Below are positions 38,201 through 47,565 of a stretch of DNA of 64,000 nucleotides, in pieces. The DNA comes from Lewinellaceae bacterium (GTDB taxonomy: Bacteria; Bacteroidota; Bacteroidia; Chitinophagales; Saprospiraceae), in assembly GCA_020636005.1 (NCBI GenBank), contig JACJYR010000001.1:1250001-1314000 (forward strand), given 5' to 3'. The position numbers and the translations under genes were made by a program. The notes under the pieces are model-generated. The model was given only the letters and a program-made list of their open reading frames with translations, did no database searches and was not told the DNA's origin. The stretch's first letter is position 1; each line of letters starts with the position of its first letter.

Positions 38201-41200
38201 TCATCCTCAATGGTAATGGTAAAAGTGACCGGCGCACTCACACAGCCATTGCGGGTAGCTACCACCGAAACCGTTGCGCTGCCCGTCAAATTAGAGGCTG
38301 CAAAACTTGGGATAAAAGGATTGATCCCCGTGGCAGTGCCATCGGCCAGGCCAACAGCAGCGCCGCCGCCCCAGGTGAAGACCGTATTGCCATCCACCGG
38401 CACGGCGTTCAAAGCGATGGCGGGCACCAGTTCGCCGGGGCATAATGGGCCAATGTTGGCAAGTGCGTTGGCAATCAGTGTCTGCCCTGGAAGAATGGTG
38501 GCGATGGCAGTAATCGTACAGCCTTTGGCGTCGGTCACGGTCACGGTGTAAGTGCCGGGTGCCAGTCCGCTGGCCGTCGGCAAATCGTTGTCGGGATTGT
38601 CGGGGCCATCGTTGCTCCAGTCGTAGGTATAAGGCGTGGTGCCGCCCGTCACGCTGACGGTGGCTGTGCCGTCATGGCTGCCCGAACAGGTTTCATGTCC
38701 AAGTTGGATGATATTGCCCAACAAAGCAGTAGGCTCGTCAATGGTGACGCTCCGTACCGTTTCGCAACCTTTGGCGTCGCGTACCGTGACCGTATAGGTG
38801 CCGACCGACAAGCCGGTAACGGTAGGCAGATCGTTGAAGTCGCCCGTTCCGTCGTTGCTCCAGTCATAGACATAAGGCGGGGTGCCGCCCGAAGCCAGCA
38901 CACTGGCGTTCCCTGAATTGGCCCCCTGGCAACCGACATTGGTCAGGTTTGAAATGACTGCATTGAGTTGTGTCGGTTCAGTAATGTTCAGGCTGGCAAA
39001 TGCCTGGCAGCCATTCGCATCCGTTACCGTGACGGAATAACCGCCGGCGCCCAGCCCTGTCGCTGTTAGCTGGGTGATGTTGTTGTTCGCCTGTCCATTG
39101 CTCCAAACAATGAGGTAAGGCGTAGTGCCGCCGGTGACATTTGCCGTGGCGGTGCCATCATGACCACCGTTGCAACTGGCATTGACCACGTTTGTAAATG
39201 TAATGCTGAAAGCATTTGGCTGGCCAATCGTCACTGGCCCATACACCAGCGTACAGCCCTTGGCATCGGTCACAGTTACCTGGTAGCTTCCTGCACTCAG
39301 TCCATTGGGATCTTCCACATCCTGGGCGCCATTGCTCCAGTCGAACAGGTAAGGTATGCTGCCCCCGCTGACTGTCAAATTGATGGCCCCATTGCCGCCG
39401 CCATAACAGGTGACGTCAGTTTTGGTGTGGCTGGCCACCAGACCGGCCGGGCTGCCAATGACAATAGTTGCGGTACCGGTGCAACCGTTTGCGTCTGTCA
39501 CGGTAACGCTATATGTCCCTGCGTTCAGGTTGTTCAAATCCTGCGGGTCGTTATTGTCCCCTGTTCCGTCGTTGTCCCAGTCGTATAAATAAGGTGCGTC
39601 GCCGCCAATCACCGTCAGGTCAATGGCCCCATTTCCTGCTCCTGCGCAACTCAGTTGGGTCACGGAATAAATGAGCTGTGGGCTTTGGTTCACGGCCAAC
39701 TGCACCGATGCAATGTTGTAGCATCCGTTGGCATTGGTCACCCTGGCAAAGACGGTCCTTGAAATAGAAGGGTAACTGGAAGGGTTCGCAATGGCCAATG
39801 TACCGTTTTCGGCAGCCAGGTAGGTCTCGTGGTAGGTAACGTTTACGCCGGATTGCCCACCCTGCACCATTGGAGTAGCTTGTGTCAAATCAAAAGTACC
39901 GGTGTTGCCGACAGGGTTATTGGAACAAACCGCCAGCATCGCACCAGCCGCCGTTACCGGGTTTTCAACCGTCACGTCAAAACAACAAGTGGTAGATAGC
40001 TTTCCATTGCCGTCCGGGTCGGTGTTTTCTTTTACGGTATAACATACTTTACTGGTGCCAATGTTGAAATTGATCGCATTTGCATAGTTCAGACCGGTCA
40101 ATGGCGAAGCGGCCAGGGTCGTGCCGCTGACCGTATAGCTTACATCATAAGTATTGCAGTTATCCGAAACCACCGGCGTAAGGCCGGCAGACAACCAACT
40201 GCAATTTCCTGCATTGGCGGCCATAGTGAGGTCGGCAGGGCAATTTATTACAGGGGCTTCTTCATCGCTTGCCTTTACTGAAAAAGAACAGGTCGTTGTG
40301 TTCCCATTGCCGTCGTTCGCTGTGTAAATGATGGCAACTGTGACGCCTACCGGGAATGCGTCATTTGGCCCATAAGCAACACCAGGTGATTTTTCAGGGT
40401 TGCTGGCCTGGGCAACCACAATATTGTTGCTCCCGCTGCAATCATCTATTGCAGACGGTGCTACCCAATTAATGATGGCGCTGCAAACGCCCGGGTCATT
40501 GGCACGAAGGATGGGCGATGTCGGGCAGTTGGTAAAATGTAATCCATTGCTATCCTCCACAATTATGTTAAAGGTGATGGGTGCACTTGTACAACTATTT
40601 AAAGTCGCTATTACGCTCACGGTAGCTATCCCTTCATTTCCGGTCAATGCAATAGAATTGATGATCGGGTTGGCCCCGGTGGCAGTGCCCGTACTGGTAG
40701 CATTGCTGATGACATCATTCACATCGCTGCTGACAACCCAGTTAAAGCTCGTATTGGCCGCAGGTGGGAAAGATGCCAAAACGATTGCTGGCACCAGGGA
40801 GCCAGCGTTGGGACACAATGGCCCCACATCAGGAACGGCTGTTACTATCGGCACTTTATTGACCGTAACGGTCATCACATCCGTGGCGGTGCAGCCCAAT
40901 GCATCCGTCACCAGGACGGTATAATTCGTCGTCGCTACCGGGCTGGCTACCGGGTTGGCTACGCCCGAATTGTTCAGGCCTGAGGCTGGGGTCCAGCTAT
41001 AAGTGTAGCCCGGCGAGCCGCCACTGGCAGTAGGTGCGCCACCAATCACTGCACTTTGACCTTCACAAATGGTCATATCCTGGCCGGCATTTGCAACAGG
41101 GTTTGGATTCACGGTCACTGTAACCTGGTCGGTGCCGGTACAGCCGTTCAAATCGGTCACCGTGACAGTATAGACGGTTGTGACGGCCGGGCTGGCAATA

Positions 41201-44200
41201 GGATTTCCAATATCCGTATTGCTCAAGCCGGCAGCAGGGCTCCAGGCATAAAAATAACCTGCCAAGCCACCTGCGCCAGTAGGCGTGCCTCCTATCTGGA
41301 TACTCGATCCAAGACAAATGGCCACATCAGGCCCTGCGTTCGCCACCGGATTTGGATGGACTACCACATTGACCGTGGCCTGATTGGTGCAGCCGGTAAC
41401 CGGATCGGTCACCGTCAGAAAATATATGCCGCTCATGCCGGTAGTTGCATTGGCTGAAACAACGGGAGACTGGCTATTGGAAGAAAAACCGCCCGGCCCC
41501 GACCAACTATAGTTCATGCCAGCAGGTGAGCCGTACAGTTCAAGCTGTTCCCCGACACAAACGGGGCTGTTGCTCGAAGCTGAGGCAGCAGGGCTGTCCT
41601 TTACAATTAATGAAACGCTTGCCACCGAATAACAACCTGTCGAAGGATGCTCCACCCTGGCAAATACGATACTCGTTTGGGTTAAATAATTATTGATGCC
41701 GGAAAAACCATTGATATCATTTTGGGCATCCAACTGGCTGATATGATAGGTAACGGTGTTGCTGCCTGCCGGGTCAACGCTCAGGCCACTGCTATTGGAA
41801 GCTGCTGCCGGATTTTGCGCATGGGTTAAATTAAATTGGCCATAATCCCCCCCCGGTGTTGTTGGACAAACCATCAAGACCACATTATTGACGGATGGAT
41901 TTGCATTGACCGTAAGGACAGTAGTGTTGGTGCCTGTACAGCCGTTCACGTCCGTCACGGTCACCGTGTAAGTGCCCGACGAGGCTACAGTCGCTTGAAA
42001 GCCTGGATTGGCATTGCCAGAAGTAAAACCTCCGGGGCCAGACCAGGCATAGCCGTAGGGAGCGCTGCCGTTGGAGGGTACTGCGCTTAACTGTGCCCAA
42101 TTACCCGCACATAAAGGCCCGTTGTTGCTGGCCGTCACCGTTGGGTTGGGGTGGGAGCCTACCGTGGCCGTGGCCGATCCAGTGCAGCCGTTTGCATCTG
42201 TCACCGTTACTGTGTAGGTTCCGGGGGCCAGGCCTGTTCTGTTGGCTGGGTTGGCTGACCCTGCGATGTCTGCCCAGTCGTAGCTGAAGGGCGCATCACC
42301 ACCAATGACCGTCAGCGCCACCGCTCCATCGTTTGCCCCTGCACAGCTTTCGTCCGTGGGCCAGGCCAGAGGCTGCGGTGAGGCGGTTACTACCAACTGT
42401 ATAGCAGAGGTGGCATAGCAGCCCGAGATCGCATGTGTAACCCTGGCATAAATGGTCTTGCTCTCCGAAGTATAGGCCAAGGGTGTCCCAATCGCAGGTG
42501 AACCTGCCTGTGCAGCCGCCACCGTCTCAAAATAGAGTACGGCCACGCTGCCCTGTCCGCCAACCACGGTTGGGTCGGCAGCCGTGAGGTTGAAGGTGCC
42601 CGTGCCGCCACCGGGAGTCGCCGGGCAAGCCTTTACGACAGCCCCGCCAGCCGACACCGGATTGCGCACCGTTACATGTACGCAGCAGGTCGCCGACAGC
42701 ACACCGTTACCGCCGGGGTCTGTGCTTTCTTTCAGGGTATAGCAAATCTGGTTGGCACCAATGTTCATGGGGAACCCTTGGGCATAGTTGATCCCCGTGG
42801 GAGCGGATGACAGCGAAGTTGCTCCGCTCACCATATAAGTGAGGTCTAAGTTTCCACAGTTATCCGATATCGTCGGGGTCATGCTATTTGACAGCCAGGT
42901 GCAACCAGCCGTGTTCGCATTTACCGTCACGTCTGCCGGGCACGAAATGACTGGCGGCTCGATGTCGTCCACCCGAACCTGGAAGGCGCACGTTGCTGTG
43001 TTCCCGTTCCCGTCATCCGCAGTGTAGGTGATGGTAACTAGTTGCCCCACTGGGTAGGAACTCCCGGGGCCGTAGCCTCCGGGGCTGCTCGTCTGTGCCA
43101 CTATGATACCGCCATTGGTACTGCAGTCGTCCAGCGCCAGGGGTGCAGTCCATGTTACGATGGCGTTGCACTGTCCAAGGGTATTCGGGCGTGCTATCGT
43201 TGCAACCGGACAGTTTACAAAATGTAACCCGTTATTGTCCTGTGCTGTAATTGTATAGGATTTTGGAGCGCTTGTACATCCATTCAGCGTGGCCGTTACC
43301 GTCACGGTGGCCGTTCCCTCGTTGCCCGTCAGCAACATACCCGTAATGAGTGGGTTTGATCCCAGCACTGAGCCAGACTGCGTCCCGTTGTTGATGATGT
43401 CCGAGCCGTCGGAGGTCACCGACCAGTTAAAGACAGTGCCGGCAGCAGGCGGAATGGAGGTCAGTATGACTGCCGGAACAGAATTTCCTGAATTGGGGCA
43501 TAGTGGGCCTATGTTCGGAAGCGCAGGGACAACCGGCACCGGCTTCACCGTCACTGTTACAACGTCCGTGGCCGTGCATCCATTGGCATTCGTGGCTGTT
43601 ACCGTGTAGGTCGTGGTGACCAGCGGATCGGCGAAAGGATTTGCTACTGTCGAACTGCTCAGCCCTGTGGCGGGCGTCCATGAATAGAGAGTCCCACCCT
43701 GTGGCGAACTGCCAATCTGTATGTTATCAAACTCACATATTGATTGATCCGGGCCGGCATTCGCAACCGGGTTTGCTACGACCGTTACCAACTGGGAGCA
43801 ACTGCTGGTGCAGCCGTCGGCGTCCGTGGCCGTTACAGTCAGTGTATAACTGCCGGGCGTGTAGGCATCCACCAGCACTTCCTGCTGCTGGCTGCCCCCG
43901 CTTATCAACCCGTTTCCGCTGATTGACCATGTATAAAAAACGCTTCCCAGGGGGCCTAAATAGCTATTGCCCTTCGAACCAGCGCACACTACCATTGGCC
44001 CCGTCACCGTACAAGCTGGCAGGGCACCTACCGTGACCACCTTGGTACAGCTAGACGAACAGTTGTTCCCGTCCACCAACACCAGCGTCAACGTATAGCT
44101 GCCGGCAGAACCACTGGCGTTCACCACCAAATTCTGTCCGTTCGTAGCCCCGGCGATTGAGCCGTTGCCCGATATGCTCCAGGAATATACCGACATGCCC

Positions 44201-47200
44201 GGAGGAGCCGAATAGATATGGCCCGGCGAGCCGGCACAGACCTCGTCCGCACCTGAAATCAGGCATACGGGCAAAGGATCTACTATTATTGTGCGTGAAC
44301 AGGTACTCGTACAACCAGCCGAACTCGTCACGGTCAATGTCAGGGTAAAATTACCAGGCCCCAGTGCCGTCACGTTCACCGTTGGCCCGTTCGCAGGGCC
44401 TGCGATGGCGCCATTCCCGGCCACTATCCAACTGTAGCTGCTGCCCCCTCCAGGTGCGCTGTAAGGATTGCTGGCAGAACCGGCGCAAACACGGCCCTGA
44501 CCGGCTATGGAGCAGGGAGGATTGGCATTTACCTGAAAAGAATGGCTGTTCGTTCCCGTACATCCATTGCCATCTGTTACCGTTACGGTGTAGGTTCCCG
44601 ATAAGGCTACCGTCGCAGGGAAAGACGGGTTGGCGTTGCCAGAAGAGAATCCCGCAGGGCCTGACCACTGGTAGCTGTAAGGGGCCGTGCCATTTGTAGG
44701 CACAGCGCTCATTTGGGCCAGCCCACCTTCACAAAGTGGCCCGTTGTGGGAGGTGGAGACAGTCGGGTTCGTATGAGAGCCTACATTGGCCGTGGCCGTA
44801 GCCATGCAGCCGTTGGCATCGGTCACGGTCACATTGTAGTTGCCCGGTGGCAGTCCAATGCGATTCGAGGGGTTGTTGTTGCCGCCAAGATCCAACCAGT
44901 CATATAAATAAGGCACGTCCCCGCCGATGGTAGTCAAATCTACCCTGCCGTCATTCAAACCAGCACAGCTCTCGTCGGTCACTGTTGACAGGAGCTGAGG
45001 CCCATTTACCACTACGAGCTGTACGACAGACTCTGCATGGCAACCAGTGGTGTTAGTGACGCGGGCATAAACTATCCGGCTGGTTGTAGTATAGACATTG
45101 GCCCCCGAAATGACGTTTGTTCCCGCTTGTGCAGCGGCAAGGGTCTCGTGATAGGTCACAGAGACACCGGGCTGGGCATTGGCGACGGCAGTACTGAGTG
45201 TGGTAAGATCGAATGTCCCTGTATTGCCACCCGGGTAGGTGGAACATGAACGCAGGAGCACGGCACCTGCCGTCACAGGGTTTTGAACTGTCACGTGCAT
45301 GCAGCAGGAGGCTGAAAGCAGGCCATTGTTGCCGGGATCGGTGCTCTCCTTGACCAGGTAGCACACCGTATTGTCACCCACGGCCAGATTGAGGCCGTTG
45401 GCATAATTAAGGCCCGTAGCGGGAGAAACCAGTGAGGTGGCTCCACTGACAATGAATGAAAGGTTTAAGTTGTTGCAATTGTCGGAAATGGTTGGATCAA
45501 GGCTGTTGGAAAGCCAGGAGCAACTGCCGGCATTGGCGTTCACCGTCACGTCTGCCGGACAGGTAATGACCGGTGGTTCCACATCGCTGACCTGTACCTG
45601 GAAGCTGCATTGTGCCGTATTCCCGTTACCATCGTTCGCATCGTAGATGATCGTGACATTCGTACCTACCGGATAAGAACTTCCAGGCCCGTATCCCCCT
45701 GGGTTGCTCGTCTGTGTCACCACAATGCCGGCTCCCGTACTGCAGTCGTCCAGTGCAACAGGTGCTGCCCAGGTCACGATGGCACTGCACTGCCCCTGGG
45801 TGTTTGGGCGCGTTATCGTCGAAGCAGGGCAATTGGAAAAATGAAGTCCGTTGTTATCCTGAACCGTGATGTTGTAGCTTGTTGATGCCCCGGTACAGCC
45901 ATTGAGGCTGGCCGTCACTGTCACCGTGGCAGTGCCTTCGTTCCCTGTCAGCAACATGCCGGAGATGATAGGGTTTAAACCCAAAACAGAGCCTGATTGC
46001 GTTGCATTGTTGATAATATCCGAACCATCCGAGGTAACTGACCAGTTGAACACGGTACCAGCCGAGGGCGGCAACGATGTCAGCACTACAGGCGGTACTG
46101 ACTGCCCCGTATTGGGGCAAAGCGGGCCTACATTCGGCAGTGATGGGACTACCGGCACCGGCTTTACCGTCACTATCACGTTGTCTGTCGCCGAGCAGCC
46201 ATCGGCATTTGTCACAGTTACCGTATAGTTAGTGGTGGTCAGTGGATTGGCAAAAGGGTTTGCCACCACTGTGCTGCTCAAACCGGTCGAGGGCGACCAT
46301 GAATAAGTATTTCCTCCCTGGGGCGAACTGCCTATTTGTACGTTTTGAAGTTCACAAATATCCTGATCCGATCCAGCGGTTGCGGTGGGGTTGGCGACAA
46401 TCGTCACCATCTGCGAGCAACTTGAGGAACAACCCGATACGTCCGTTGCCGTTACTGTCAGCATATAACTCCCGGGGTTGTATGCGTCCACCAGCACTTC
46501 CTGTTGCTGGGTGCCGCCACTGATGATTCCGTTCCCACTGATGGTCCATGCATAAAAAACACTCCCCACGGGTCCTAAGTGGCTGTTCCCTTTGGATCCG
46601 GCGCAGACCACCATAGGGCCTGTTACCGAGCAAACTGGCAGGGCGCTTACCGTAGTCGTTTTTGTACAGCTTGACGAACAGTTGTTCCCGTCCGCAACCA
46701 ACAGCGTCAGCGTATAGCTGCCAGCCGAACCGCTGGCGTTGACCAGTACCGTTTGACCGTTCGCTGCCCCCGCTATGGAACCGTTCCCTGAGATGCTCCA
46801 CGAATAGAACGACATTCCCGCCGGGCCTGTGTAGGCGTGGCCGCTGGAGCTTACACAAACATCGTCTGGCCCCAATACAAGGCAGGGCGGCAGGGGATCC
46901 ACCACCACTGTGCGGGAACAGGTGTTCGTACAGCCTGCTACATTCGACACTGTCAATGTCAGGGTGTAATTCCCGGCGCCCAACGCAGTCACGCTCACAT
47001 TTTGGGTGTTTGACGGCCCTGCAATGGTACCGTTTCCTCCCACTGTCCAGGTATAGCTGCTGACACCACCAGGCCCCATGTAGGTATTGCCGGTAGATTC
47101 GGTGCACACGCGCGGCTGGCCACCAATCGAACAGCTTGGTTCGGCACTCACCGAGAAGAAATGGCTGTTCATCCCTGTACAACCGTTGACGTCCGTCACC

Positions 47201-47565
47201 GTTACAGAATAATTGCCCGAAGACGATAGTATTGCTGGAAAACCAGGGTTGGCGTTGCCAGATGTAAAACCCCCAGGGCCAGACCAGGCATAGCTGTACG
47301 GGGCCGTCCCATTGGTGGGTACGGCGCTAAGCTGCGCCCATTCGCCCTCGCAGACTGGTGTATTGCTGCTCACAACGATGACTAAAGGTGTTGATTCGTT
47401 CGGCAAGGATGCACTAACGACCAGGCAGTTGGTAAGAAAAAACAATAAAAAGGCCAGACGCCTGCATGGAAGGATCAGTAATTTTCCCTGTTCATGAGAA
47501 AAACTTGTTATTCCCATCATTTTACTTGTTGGATTATAATTTGAAGTGCCCTTCAAAATTGGCAC
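32224..47565 (-). CDS. Giant T9SS-secreted surface protein with PKD-like, HYR, SprB-like, dockerin and sorting domains
   Basis: The protein has 5,113 residues (frame start 47565; ATG 47520 fits the signal peptide LAFLLFFLTNCLVVSAS better). Order: two near-identical 873-residue blocks of PKD-like and HYR-like domains (about 65-1810) and a partial third; PKD-like repeats (VTVTDxNGCTGT); SprB-like repeats (GGTTPYTYDWSN, GTYTVTVTDAKGC) about 2520-2950; many HYR-type domains (CPADITV, DNCxP); dockerin-like repeats near 4780 (TTFDLVLISKHILG, DANKSGTVTTFDLVTIRK); a cohesin-like domain; and the T9SS type A sorting domain (FELYQNMPNPFSNYTVIGF ... MMLLMD). Probably cell-surface attached, in adhesion, gliding or prey/floc contact (inference). 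Confidence 0.93.
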   Translation of the reverse strand: MPILKGTSNYNPTSKMMGITSFSHEQGKLLILPCRRLAFLLFFLTNCLVVSASLPNESTPLVIVVSSNTPVCEGEWAQLSAVPTNGTAPYSYAWSGPGGFTSGNANPGFPAILSSSGNYSVTVTDVNGCTGMNSHFFSVSAEPSCSIGGQPRVCTESTGNTYMGPGGVSSYTWTVGGNGTIAGPSNTQNVSVTALGAGNYTLTLTVSNVAGCTNTCSRTVVVDPLPPCLVLGPDDVCVSSSGHAYTGPAGMSFYSWSISGNGSIAGAANGQTVLVNASGSAGSYTLTLLVADGNNCSSSCTKTTTVSALPVCSVTGPMVVCAGSKGNSHLGPVGSVFYAWTISGNGIISGGTQQQEVLVDAYNPGSYMLTVTATDVSGCSSSCSQMVTIVANPTATAGSDQDICELQNVQIGSSPQGGNTYSWSPSTGLSSTVVANPFANPLTTTNYTVTVTNADGCSATDNVIVTVKPVPVVPSLPNVGPLCPNTGQSVPPVVLTSLPPSAGTVFNWSVTSDGSDIINNATQSGSVLGLNPIISGMLLTGNEGTATVTVTASLNGCTGASTSYNITVQDNNGLHFSNCPASTITRPNTQGQCSAIVTWAAPVALDDCSTGAGIVVTQTSNPGGYGPGSSYPVGTNVTIIYDANDGNGNTAQCSFQVQVSDVEPPVITCPADVTVNANAGSCSWLSNSLDPTISDNCNNLNLSFIVSGATSLVSPATGLNYANGLNLAVGDNTVCYLVKESTDPGNNGLLSASCCMHVTVQNPVTAGAVLLRSCSTYPGGNTGTFDLTTLSTAVANAQPGVSVTYHETLAAAQAGTNVISGANVYTTTSRIVYARVTNTTGCHAESVVQLVVVNGPQLLSTVTDESCAGLNDGRVDLTTIGGDVPYLYDWLDLGGNNNPSNRIGLPPGNYNVTVTDANGCMATATANVGSHTNPTVSTSHNGPLCEGGLAQMSAVPTNGTAPYSYQWSGPAGFSSGNANPSFPATVALSGTYTVTVTDGNGCTGTNSHSFQVNANPPCSIAGQGRVCAGSASNPYSAPGGGSSYSWIVAGNGAIAGPANGPTVNVTALGPGNFTLTLTVTSSAGCTSTCSRTIIVDPLPVCLISGADEVCAGSPGHIYSAPPGMSVYSWSISGNGSIAGATNGQNLVVNASGSAGSYTLTLVLVDGNNCSSSCTKVVTVGALPACTVTGPMVVCAGSKGNSYLGPLGSVFYTWSISGNGLISGGSQQQEVLVDAYTPGSYTLTVTATDADGCTSSCSQLVTVVANPVANAGPDQSICEFDNIQIGSSPQGGTLYSWTPATGLSSSTVANPFADPLVTTTYTVTATNANGCTATDVVTVTVKPVPVVPALPNIGPLCPNSGNSVPAVILTSIPPAAGTVFNWSVTSDGSDIINNGTQSGSVLGSNPLITGMLLTGNEGTATVTVTATLNGCTSAPKSYTITAQDNNGLHFVNCPVATIARPNTLGQCNAIVTWTAPLALDDCSTNGGIIVAQTSSPGGYGPGSSYPVGQLVTITYTADDGNGNTATCAFQVRVDDIEPPVISCPADVTVNANTAGCTWLSNSMTPTISDNCGNLDLTYMVSGATSLSSAPTGINYAQGFPMNIGANQICYTLKESTDPGGNGVLSATCCVHVTVRNPVSAGGAVVKACPATPGGGTGTFNLTAADPTVVGGQGSVAVLYFETVAAAQAGSPAIGTPLAYTSESKTIYARVTHAISGCYATSAIQLVVTASPQPLAWPTDESCAGANDGAVALTVIGGDAPFSYDWADIAGSANPANRTGLAPGTYTVTVTDANGCTGSATATVGSHPNPTVTASNNGPLCAGNWAQLSAVPSNGSAPYGYAWSGPGGFTSGNANPGFQATVASSGTYTVTVTDVNGCTGTNTTVLTVNANPSVNNVVLMVCPTTPGGDYGQFNLTHAQNPAAASNSSGLSVDPAGSNTVTYHISQLDAQNDINGFSGINNYLTQTSIVFARVEHPSTGCYSVASVSLIVKDSPAASASSNSPVCVGEQLELYGSPAGMNYSWSGPGGFSSNSQSPVVSANATTGMSGIYFLTVTDPVTGCTNQATVNVVVHPNPVANAGPDVAICLGSSIQIGGTPTGAGGLAGYFYAWSPAAGLSNTDIGNPIASPAVTTVYTVTVTDLNGCTGTDQVTVTVNPNPVANAGQDMTICEGQSAVIGGAPTASGGSPGYTYSWTPASGLNNSGVANPVASPVATTNYTVLVTDALGCTATDVMTVTVNKVPIVTAVPDVGPLCPNAGSLVPAIVLASFPPAANTSFNWVVSSDVNDVISNATSTGTATGANPIINSIALTGNEGIATVSVIATLNSCTSAPITFNIIVEDSNGLHFTNCPTSPILRANDPGVCSAIINWVAPSAIDDCSGSNNIVVAQASNPEKSPGVAYGPNDAFPVGVTVAIIYTANDGNGNTTTCSFSVKASDEEAPVINCPADLTMAANAGNCSWLSAGLTPVVSDNCNTYDVSYTVSGTTLAASPLTGLNYANAINFNIGTSKVCYTVKENTDPDGNGKLSTTCCFDVTVENPVTAAGAMLAVCSNNPVGNTGTFDLTQATPMVQGGQSGVNVTYHETYLAAENGTLAIANPSSYPSISRTVFARVTNANGCYNIASVQLAVNQSPQLIYSVTQLSCAGAGNGAIDLTVIGGDAPYLYDWDNDGTGDNNDPQDLNNLNAGTYSVTVTDANGCTGTATIVIGSPAGLVASHTKTDVTCYGGGNGAINLTVSGGSIPYLFDWSNGAQDVEDPNGLSAGSYQVTVTDAKGCTLVYGPVTIGQPNAFSITFTNVVNASCNGGHDGTATANVTGGTTPYLIVWSNGQANNNITQLTATGLGAGGYSVTVTDANGCQAFASLNITEPTQLNAVISNLTNVGCQGANSGNASVLASGGTPPYVYDWSNDGTGDFNDLPTVTGLSVGTYTVTVRDAKGCETVRSVTIDEPTALLGNIIQLGHETCSGSHDGTATVSVTGGTTPYTYDWSNDGPDNPDNDLPTASGLAPGTYTVTVTDAKGCTITAIATILPGQTLIANALANIGPLCPGELVPAIALNAVPVDGNTVFTWGGGAAVGLADGTATGINPFIPSFAASNLTGSATVSVVATRNGCVSAPVTFTITIEDDEDPVFITCPGAIVVATAPDQCGANVNFTLPTAYDNCGTATVAQTDLTGLTSGSFFPTGPTDLVFRATDGTGNTAICNVTVTVLETQKPNAVCKNINVALDNNGLATIVPSAIDGGSTDNCTALANLALSISNNAFNCGNVGPNQVVLTVADQAGNTATCQSTVTVQDLLAPAFTCPTSPVNIPGCDGLVPNLIAGITNAADNCSPVVLSQTPLPGVSIGNTSGNSVNVVITAADPSGNTTTCTVAVVIVDNIAPHFVNCPDTIKVANDPDQCSAIVNWPAPVAMDNCSPLSVMQTGGPTSGSTLPVGPPATVTYQATDGNGNNITCAFQVQVLDKQKPVFATTMPLDETVQCNAIPAPFVFVPSLHASDNCTAPGSIQFTFVETSSQNADPFACNHYNYILQRTWKITDQAGNFRTYTQNIYVKDDTAPTFTTPVDITIDCDDSILSMVTTAQDNCAPFQVLAITFTDQSTQLPSTANCGHYNYTVTRTWTVADPCGNSSSAQQIIMVKDNTPPVVTCNDLTVELGATGLAIISANSINAGTTDNCAPVANLTLSIDKALFNCDDLGANQVVLQAKDPCGNTSTCNATVTVQDNSAPSLTCPANIFVNLGPGACESIVYFSPSFSDNCDVDLVATPASGESFPIGINTVNVTATDGAGNQVACSFNVNVIEFVPTVSGITCNELVQVSLDASCEAEITADMILEGSNYGCYGDFTVTILNSLGAPIPTSPVVNSNYIGKTLTVKVFNPDNGLYCWGEIYVEDKLAPEIACPADLTLNCNVSSDPPGATGIPTLLSCETQVTMDHLDVFHDFGCADPVLQIERTWTFTDSSGNASSCTQLISYRKPNLSEVVFPVDLDAVTGNALSCTAVQNNPNLPKPEFAGGRPRLNGIPITPGGVCNFAIGYADLILDVCAGGSSYEILRTWTVRDLCLPLQPGVNPIQHLQSIHVLDMTGPTINCPPTASISTSGVDCQGQYILPTVSIQDNCSGVQSVTVSGPLGEIAGNVVPNLPVGIHPITYVAFDNCGNFTTCTTQLTVADATKPVVVCDEITDVNLSVDGIATVYAATFDDGSYDGCCLDHFLVRKMVNPCNPADTLFKPAVTFCCEDIAINPVMVVFRAVDCYGNYNDCMVQVNVNDKSAPIRTFCPPDKRITCDWYADNLETQLQGMTGAQQCQYLIDKGFGEATFEDNCPFTVNCNTTINLDQCLEGVITRTFSAVDASGNAASQNCTTRIFVDHVSDWVVEFPADITVNCGTSAPDFGEPEIFFETCELVAISYEDELFNVVQGACYKILRTWKIINWCVVGNNIDEEVVEQPENQLGLAFPLCDLDGDGDCDARTFRDSWNSTAKPGAAQATQTTNPDSDLDSDPWDGYITYQQTIKVIDNVDPVFVDCSIDTVCIEDNGCSINLQLPIPVIDECSYRVTIAAQIKFGGVYQNAGTVVLENGTTTDVFMAFPNVGPGTYDVRYVAMDNCNNQTDCETTVTVKDCKNPTPYCKDGLILEMMQTGMVQTWASDFDAGSFDNCPGGLHFSFSPSLADSGLVYTCDSLGLHTVNIYVTDAQGNQDFCVTQVEVQANQGQCFDDTLHVHFGGHIKTEQNEGVANVEVQLNGDMQNSMMTDNSGLFNFSVPMGGDYSITPVKDDNPLNGVTTFDLVLISKHILGIQALNSPYKLIAADANKSGTVTTFDLVTIRKVILFIDTEFLNNTSWRFVDKDFVFPNPLNPWLTVFPEIINVNNITADELSADFVAVKIGDVNSSAVPNFAAGSDDRSKTGKLVFTVDDVQLTADQEYTVAFKASDFKVLGYQFTLNFDSKALALNDVVPGIANIENFGLTMVDKGAITSSWNDDNATVANGEPVFSLVFKAMANVRLSEVLSVNSRYTKAEAYKPNGDLLDVELVFNGAAAARHFELYQNMPNPFSNYTVIGFNLPEAATATLTVTDVSGKVVKSVKQEIAKGFNEIRLERRELPATGILYYQLDTPTDSATKMMLLMD
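41900..47380 (-). repeat. 2,619-bp tandem internal duplication in the giant gene
   Basis: Matching landmarks, for example NNGLHF at about 45841 and 43222, are 2,619 bp (873 codons) apart. The same domain order is kept through SAVPTNG, CSIxGQxRVC, VVCAGSKGNS, ICExxNxQIGSSPQGG, NVGPLCPN, DDCST and GGYGPGSSYPVG. A third, partial copy begins near 42130 (NNGPLCAGNWAQLSAVPSNG). Confidence 0.85.
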
